A stretch of DNA of 64,000 bases, from contig NC_083579.1 in assembly GCF_027579695.1 (NCBI RefSeq), positions 73,529,871 to 73,593,870 on the forward strand, written 5' to 3'. The notes under the pieces were generated by a model that saw only the letters and a program-made list of their open reading frames with translations, had not been told where the DNA came from and ran no database searches. Source of the DNA: Neoarius graeffei (taxonomy: Eukaryota > Chordata > Actinopteri > Siluriformes > Ariidae). How positions within the stretch are numbered: the first letter of the stretch is position 1; each line of letters begins with the position of its first letter. The translations under genes were made by a program, and so were the position numbers. Of this stretch, positions 43,101 to 52,100 are shown one piece after another.

Positions 43101-46100
43101 ATTTTGTGAAAATGGCTGTTGATTTTATTGCACAGCCCACCACAACACTTTAATTTATCAATTGAAAACAAAGAACTACCTTCAGTTTGGAAGTCAGCCT
43201 TTGTTATTCCTCTTTTAAAAGGAGGTGATCCAGCAGTATTAACCAATTACAGGCCAATATCTAATTTCTGTGTCCTGTCAAAAATCCTTGAATCTCTGGT
43301 GTGTGAGCAACTCAAAGATTTTTTTATACTCAAACGACCTTTCAAAGCTGCAATCAGGTTTTAGGAAAAAGCACAGTACTGTCACTGCTGCCACAAAAGT
43401 GATTGACATATTTGTTGCCCTTGATAAAAAAAACAGTACTGTGCTGCGCTTTTCATTGACCTGTCAAAGGCATTCGATACTGTGGACCACACAGTTTTAA
43501 AGAAAAGGCTCTCCAGTTTTGGTCTTTCAGATCATGTAGTTTCCTGGTTCACAAATTATTTAAGTGATAGGACCCAATGTATCAAATATGATGACTTGTG
43601 TTCAGAATTTGAGAGAGAGTGTCCACATGGGGGTGCCACAGGGTTCTATATTAGGTCCCCTCCTATTCATTATGTTTATAAATGACGTGTGTGGGTCAAT
43701 GTGTCTGATGCAAATATGCATTTCTATGCCGATGACACAATCATTTACTGCTGTGGGTCATCCCCTACTAATGCTGTTGAATCCCTGCAGAAGGCCTTTG
43801 ATGTGATCCAGCACGCATTTCTGCAGTTAAAATTAGTACTTAATGTGGATAAGACTAAAAAAAAAAAAGTTTTCAAAGCCAAGGAAGGGACTGTTAAACA
43901 TCCCCACAGTATTCACTCTTGAGGGAAATGAAATAGAGGTGGTCCACGTGTATAAATATCTTGGTATCCTGCTTGATGACACCCTGAAATTCAAAGCCCA
44001 CATTGAAAATCTTAAGAAACTGAAGCTGGGTTTTTTTTAATTTAGAAATAAATTTTGTTTTTCTTTTGATGTTAAGAAGCGCCTTGTCGCTGCAACCTGT
44101 TTATCTATTTTAGACTATGGAGACTTGTTGTACACGAACGCTTCAGCTCAATGCCTAAGTAAGATTGACTGTGTGTCATGCTGCCCTGAGGTTCATCACT
44201 AATTGTAGGGCCTTGACCCATCACTGCGAACTATATTCCCGAGTCGGATAGCCGTCACTGTCTACCAGGAGGCTGACTCTCTGGTATACCTTTATATACA
44301 AGGTAGGGCTGTGCGATATATCGAATATACTCGATATATCGCGAAAATTCTGTGTGCGATACATAAAATTATTATATCGTAATTATCGAGTATTTTATGG
44401 TCATCTTCCGACTTGCGTTTGTTTCGTGTTTAAAACCTTTCCCGGTGGGTTTCTCCCTGTCCCTCAGGCAGTAACGTGAGAGGCTGCCTAAGGGTAAAGA
44501 AAACTATAACGTCACACACTCGCCAACCAATCCCGGGCGACATCTCGGTGCTGAAAGGAACTTCCGGGAAGATTTTCTAGTTTCGGTTGTGTTGCCAGAT
44601 TGGGAGGTTTTAAGTGCATTTTGGCGGGTTTTGAACATATTTTGAGCTGGAAAACGTTAGCAGTATCTGGCAACACTGCCGGCGGGAAGATTTCCTGGTG
44701 CCCGTTTACAGCGCTGACTTGGTTCGTGCAATCGCTGGTGTTGCATAGGCTACCGTGTAAGCTGTCAATTTCAGCGACAAATTACTTCCTAAAAGAACTA
44801 GTAAGGGGTCAGTCAACTGGCATTTTTTTTGGATATTGCGAGGAGGACGTGGAACAGCAAATGCCAGTTTGTAAAGTGTGCAAAAAAAAAAAACCCTGTC
44901 ATCACGAAAGGCAGCAGCACTACAAATATGTTCCATCACCTGAAACTCACCCGGTACAGTATGAAGAGTCTCTTAGGCTACGTTTACATTAGACCGTATC
45001 TGTCTCGTTTTCTTCACGGATGCACTGTCCGTTTACATTAAACCGCCTGGAAACGCCGGGAAATGGGAATCTGCCAGCGTCCACGTATTCAATCCAGATC
45101 GTGTCAGCTCCGGTGCTGTGTAAACATTCAGAATACGCGGATACGCTGTGCTGAGCTCTAGCTGGCGTCTCATTGGACAACGTCACTGTGACATCCACCT
45201 TCCTGATTCGCTGGCGTTGGTCATGTGACGCGACTGCTGAAAAACGGCGCGGACTTCCGCCTTGTATCACCTTTCATTAAAAAGTATGAAAATACTGCAA
45301 ATACTGATGCAAATACTGCCCATTGTGTAGTTATGATTGTCTTTAGGCTTGCCATCCTTCCACTTGCAAGTAGTAAGTGATATGCGCTGGGATCACACAC
45401 ACAGCGGCTCAGTCCCGAATTGTGGCTTGTGCACTTCACTCGCGTGCTCCGTGAGCTGCGCAGGGCCGGAGTGCGCACCCTCCAGAGGGCACTCGCTGTT
45501 CAGGGCGGAGTGATTTGGAACACAGGATGCCTGCGGAGCCGAGCGTATCCGTGTATTGGTGTTGCTGTGTGCACATAAATCGTGTATTGGTGTTGCTGTG
45601 TGCACACTAATCGTTTTAAAAACGTTAATCTGATGATCCACTGATACGGTCTAATGTAAACATGGGCTTAAACTCCCAACTACTTGTTCACGAGCTAAAA
45701 CCCCCCCAGCTAAACAAACGACCATAGCGGCCTCGTTCTCCAAAGCCACCCTATATGAGAAAACGAGTCAGAGATGGAGAGCTATAACGGATGCAGTCAC
45801 CAACTTAATTGCCGAAGACATGATCCCAGTTAGTACAGTGGAAAAACCAGGCTTCCAAAAATTACTAAACACACTCGATCCCAAATATGAGTTGCCTGGT
45901 CACAGACATTTTACAGAGAAGGCAGCAGCCGGAATTATACACATCTGAGAGGCAGAGCCAGAAAACACCCAGTTCAAAAGTGTGCAAAGAGAAAAATGAT
46001 GTTTTGCAGATCTCTCTTCTCTCCCTCAATTGTGAATGTTCCAGTGGTTCTCAGTAGTCAGGTTAATAGCTTGGAGATCTATTTTTTAAAATAATAGAAT

Positions 46101-49100
46101 GAAAGGGCACTTTTCTTATTTAGGCTAAATGTCTCTCTCAGTGTTGAGCTTGCACTTTATTGGTTTGAGCTCTGAGCAGCTCTGTATTGTTTTGCCCCTT
46201 TGTTGCAATTTTCAAGATTGTTTTTGCAGTTTGTGCCACATCTTTGTTGAATAAAAATAGTCTTATTTCAACTCAATCGTGATTAATCACCAACATGAAA
46301 ATTTAAAATGTGTTGTTGAAAACCACCTGTAAAGTTAACCAAGAATGTTATTTAATCTGCAGGGATTGTAGTGAAAACAGTAAAGAGAGTAAAAGTTAGA
46401 TTTCATGGGGTCCTTTAGAGGAGATTTAAATATATCGAGATATACATCGTATATCGTGAAATGGAGAAAATATATCGGGATATTCATTTTTTCCCATATC
46501 GCACAGCCCTAATACAAGGCAATACTTGGACTACTGCCACCCTACATCAGTAACCTAATCACACTGAGGAACCTTGACTCTTATGGTTTCCGTAAAGTGT
46601 GACGTCACTTACAATACATATCTGTGACGAATCTCAGTCATCCAGGTACATAGTAATCTGTGGTTGGTTGAAGAGAGCAACTGGACTTGCTTGAAGATTC
46701 TTGAAAACGTTTCGCCTCTCATCCTAAAGGCATCCTCAGTTCTGTCTGACTCGGTTCAATGATGGTCGTTCCAGGTTGACAAAAACGAACAATCCTCTCT
46801 GGCTAAGATGTCTGCCAGTTTTCTGGAAGTCCTCTCATAGGGATCTCATCCCAAAGTGCGTAGAAACCAACCACAGATTACTATGTACCTGGATGACTGA
46901 GATTCGTCACATATGTTTCTACGCGCTTTGGGATGAGATCCCTATGAGAGGACTTCCAGAAAACTGGCAGACATCTTAGCCAGAGAGGATTGTTCGTTTT
47001 TGTCAACCTGGAACGACCATCATTGAACAGAGTCAGACAGAACTGAGGATGCCTTTAGGATGAGAGGCAAAACGTTTTCAAGAATCTTCAAGCAAGTCCA
47101 GTTGCTCTCTTCAACCAACCACAGATCACTTACAATACACAGCCGCATTCGACAAAATTGACCATAGCGCCAGTGATGTTTCTTCATGGATTTCCTCAAG
47201 TATTTAATAACAATGATCATGAAAAACAAACATTACCATATCAATTAGTTACACAAAAGTGAATAGAGTTGTTTTAGTTGGTCATGACTGAGGCTTTTTT
47301 GACAACACTGAATCAAAGCAAGACACCCAACAAACATCAAGCTGCTTAGCTGCAAATCATGTTTATGCCCAAAGAAACTCAAAATAACACATCAGGCTTA
47401 ATAAAAAGTTAGGGAAGCCATAAAAAGGGTTTCTTTACCCTTTGAACTTCTCTTTTGCGGACTACCGACCGCGTTGTCTCGTTTGTCTTATCTGCTTTTT
47501 GGCCAAAGATTGTGGGAACTGCATCTGGATTCAGCACTGGCTTGTACAGTATTCCTAATGCTGGTGCGTCAGAGTTGTTGGAGTGAAAATTTTCTTCAAA
47601 AAATGTTCCAAGCACAAGAGCTGCGTGAAGCAGTGTTTGTTTACCCTCTGTGTTGCTGCGGGGGTTGGACTGTCTACTATAGACCCCGAAGCCGCCGCCA
47701 GGCACCGCTAAAACCGCCATTTAGAATTTGAGCCGCCGCCAGCCAATAATTTTGTAAGCCAATTTAAGCCGCTATCTAATAAAATTTGGCTGAGCCACTA
47801 AGAATTGTGTACATCAAATAATGGGTTTATCCACATCATGAGCTACAAGAAAAGTGACACAAACATGATCAACTGTACACACTAGTAGTAACAATAGAGA
47901 CGTATAGGCATACACTGTAGAGATTTAGAACTGATATCACAGCACAGAGAGCCACCACAAGCTTGCCGTTGTGACTACCTGTCTGGCTTCCCGCCCCTCA
48001 CACCGTTACCACGATACACTGGGGAACCCGGGAACCCACCCAGAGCATCAATCGACTCCGATATCGACGAGATGGCTGCATTCTTTGCCGCTGCTGAGGG
48101 AAAGTGTAAAGGTATTTTTTTTGTTTGTTTGTTTGTTTCACATACTTCGAGATTGATAAAAAAAAAGTACTCCACCACTCTACTTTCATCATAGTAAGAT
48201 AGCTGCCAGTCCTTCACTGGTCATTGCTAGTGAGAGTAGATAGCTAGATGCCTTCCTCGAACAATCCAGATTAGCTTATTATTAGCATTGAACTACAATC
48301 TTGCTAGATTTATATTTACAATGAAGTAAGAGACCAGGGGACCTGTGGTAATTTGCTATTTATTCCCCCCATTTGTTTGATCCGTTCGCCCGGATATATG
48401 CCACACAGTGACGTCCAGTATCAGCCATTTGTAGCCATAAACATTTTGGTGGCTGCAGCAGCCATTAAGGTTTTGGCTGAGTCAGCTAGCCAGCCAATAA
48501 TTTCATCAGCCAGCCATTATCCTGAAAACAAACGGCTTCGGGGTCTAGTCTACTACAGTAATTACGGTAGGCTAGCCTGGTGACATCTTGAAGTTTTTCC
48601 TGAATGAGTCAAGCACAGGTTAATGAGTGCTTATGCTGCCAGGAACATGGAAAAACTTGCGCACTTGCCTCTTTAACAGATTTGGGCAAGTCAGACTGTA
48701 TGCAGATCTGTTTGTAGGTTGCCTAGCAAGGTTACAGTCGGCAGAATGAGGCATCATGGCAGCACTACTTGTACCGGGGATATAAATATATGGGGGGGGT
48801 TAAAAAAAAAAAAAAAAACCTTCCCCATTCAGTTACTTAGGAGTACATCAGCTGTTCACTCTTCCCTTGCTGTTTATCAGTGGCATCAGTATCATCTTTT
48901 CCCCCTCCACTTTTTTGTTAGAGAGAAATGGAATTTCATTTTTTTTCCATATAAAAAAAAACTTTTAATGAAAGTTTCCAGCCAGGGGCAGCTTCAAGTC
49001 TTACTCATTATGCGGAGCTTCCGTGTCTTGTGCCCAAATGACATCAGAGCACTGCCGGAAACGATTGGGGGGGATTTTTCTGATTGGTTAAAATATATTT

Positions 49101-52100
49101 CAGTGGTAGCCTCCATGAAATCGTCCATTTTGCATAGAAACGGACTTTCGGAGATGGATATTTTAGTTGTGTGAGCTTCTTATTTTCAATTATTCACATG
49201 AATCGTTAGATTATATCATAATCTAGCTTCATAACTATCTTAAAAATGGGTTTTCTTTTCTTTTAAGTAAAGTGTCAAGAGGGAGGGGATTGAGGTTGTG
49301 CCATCAAGCTCCAGAGTGACTCCCAGATCCAGTATTTTTGAGATAGCTTAAGTATGGCAAGCACTTTTTACCCCCCCCCAAAAAAAAAAAAAAAAAAAAC
49401 CCACACACACCACCCCAAATGCACAACCACATCAGTCAAGCCCTTCTTGCCCTGGGTGCTTGGGCTCTAATAAGAGGAAAACAGACCAAACCAGTTTTCC
49501 ATTCAAAAGGATTTGAGACTGCATGTGTGAAAGCGAGTCTCTCGGCAAGAAAATCTCTAAGCCATGCTACATTGGTTCTCCAGGACTGGAGTTCAGCTCT
49601 TAGTTCACTGTACCTTGTCTCAGGCGTTTTCTGGGATCCTTCAGGTTGTTCGACCTCCAGCGAGTAGTCCAGAGTCACCATTGTGGCCTTGTTGTTCACC
49701 CAGAGTACAGAGGTGTCGATGTCTTGTTTCAAATCACTCTAGAATACAAAAAAAAAAAAAAACACACAGCACACGCATTTAAAAGGGGGTGGGGGGGGCA
49801 CCCTTGGATTTAAACAGTAGAGAAAGTTGTGTACTAGTGTCTGAAACATTGCAAATTAAAATCCCACAACTCCTGAACAGCTTCTGGCTTGGATTCAGTT
49901 CTGTCTCATGGACAAGTGGCTTGAGATAAAAACATTTGTCTAATGAATCAATTGAAGCTGCTACACAAATGCGTGCATAGATGGGATATGCTTGGGTAGT
50001 TTGTTAACCCTAAATCATGACTACATTATGGGGGATACCCAGGGTCAGCTCCGTCGTATTGTTTACCTTCACCTTTGTTAAAACACTGCATTGTTCTGTC
50101 TACCCGTGCCTAAAGTGAACTGCTGTGTGCCTTACTGTGTCTCCACAACAAAAACACCTAATATGAGCTTTTAATCAGCTGCCAGTCGAGATCTCATCTC
50201 ATTATCTCTAGCTGCTTTATCTTGTTCTACAGGGTCGCAGGCAAGCTGGAGCCTATCCCAGCTGACTACGGGCGAAAGGCGGGGTACACCCTGGACAAGT
50301 CGCCAGGTCATCACAGGGCTGACACATAGACACAGACAACCATTCACACTCACATTCACACCTACGCTCAATTTAGAGTCACCAGTTAACCTAACCTGCA
50401 TGTCTTTGGACTGTGGGGGAAACCGGAGCACCCGGAGGAAACCCACGCGGACACGGGGAGAACATGCAAACTCCACACAGAAAGGCCCTTGCCAGCCACG
50501 GGGCTCGAACCCGGACCTGCTTGCTGTGAGGCGACAGCACTAACCACTACACCACCATGCCGCTGCCAGTCGAGATGAGAAGAAAAAAAAAACGGATAAG
50601 TTTAATCCGCAATGAAAACATTCAAACTGAATTAAAATGGACAAGTGTTTGTAGCTTACATTTCTCTAGTGGGAAAAAGACTTACGGTACTTAAACTGTG
50701 ACCCAGCAATATTTCCATGGTCTGCGGTTACAGAAGATTATAACAATCGACACTGTTCATCGTCTGAAACTAGCGATATTCCAAAGCCTGTAAAATGAAG
50801 AAGCATTCTTCGGCCTTTGCCTCTCGACGTACCGAAGCACTCAGCACCCGAACGAGCCTGTCGGACCCATAAAACTCCCAAACCACAAAGGGTTCTCTTT
50901 CTGGTCTGTATAACGTTCAGTGTACCTCACTAGCGGCATTTATTGAAGTAAATGCATTTACACTGAACATAACACTGCAAATCAACAGGTTTCCAAAGAT
51001 TTTTTTTTTTGGTAACGTTTCCTGATATCAAGTTTTATTTAACTAAAATCACTCATTTATAAAATGTTTTAAGACTCTGAGATTTGATGTTGTACAGTGT
51101 CGTAGACTGTCAATCTCTAGATTGTATGAATTCTTGTCACTTATATCTTACCTTCTCACCAAGCTTGATTTGGATTCCGATTTTCCTGCTGTAAACTCTC
51201 GACATGTTATCCACCTCTTTAAAATCACCAATTTCATGGTCTTCCATGACAGAGCACAGCAAAAAATCACTCCTTTCACATCACGCTCACGTAAAATTAA
51301 TCTAACATGTGCTATATTGCTCAACTACTGACTCTGGCCATCCCCCATAATGCAGTGCGATAACCAAGTGATGTAGTTATGCTTGGGGGCTATTGAGAAA
51401 AACACACAATGGGACATCCCATTACTGATCATGTTCCTCAGATAAGAATGGGCCGATGTAAAGCAGAGTTACTGTTGACAAGCTGAGTTTCTCAGACTTC
51501 TTAAAACGAGGCTTGTGAGCAAATAGCTGTCTACAGTTGAGAAGTGATAACAGGAGTTATCACTTTGTGGACATTCAACATTTAATTGTTCTTTTTCTTC
51601 ACCACACCGCCCCATCTTTGATCGTTTTCCTGTAATAGCACTTGCTTCATTTTAGACATTTTATGAAAAATAGCTATCAGAAGGTCGGTGTGTAATGCAA
51701 TACTGAACATTTCATAGTAAGAGGAGTGTTACTTATAGCTGCATTCTGCTGAATAGCAGTTTCATGTTTTAGCTGGTTTAGGCTCATGAGGAAGTGCCAG
51801 AGTCCAACGTAAAAGTTTTAGGCCTATGTTGGCCAAGATTTCACTAGAACCTCATTTCTTGGACTTGCTTGCTGAAATGTTCATTTCCCTCTGTTGGACC
51901 CAAGGCTGCAGATGGTTGTCAGCTCTTGATCTTAGGCCATGTACACACGTAGCCGAACATTTTCCCCCCCTCCGTTTATAAAAATATGTTTTATCCACAC
52001 CACCTCGTCTTCGAAAAAAATCCCTTCCACACATAACCGAACATCTGCGTTTTCAATCACATTCATAAGCATTCCAAACCTGTAGATGGCATTATTTCCC

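Larger units (their letters stand above)
44304..46511 (+). mobile_element. ZBED-type hAT transposon, internally deleted, exact 8-bp duplication
   Basis: The ends TAGGGCTGTGCGATATATCG and the inverse of CATATCGCACAGCCCTA are flanked by the exact duplication ATACAAGG (44296-44303 and 46512-46519). It holds a BED-finger fragment (44850-44980: VCKVCKK, then TTNMFHHLK in another frame) and a transposase piece (45715-45945: [40 protein letters not shown]). Two elements are nested within it (44588-44680 and 44985-45668). It interrupts the LINE. Confidence 0.92.

Noticed and set aside
49436-49613. Continuation of the gnmt exon-5 frame to 49436 ([11 protein letters not shown]...)
   Set aside because: The GTACAGTG donor at 49613, the exact phase match to exon 6 and the loss of GNMT similarity after PET show that this is intron.
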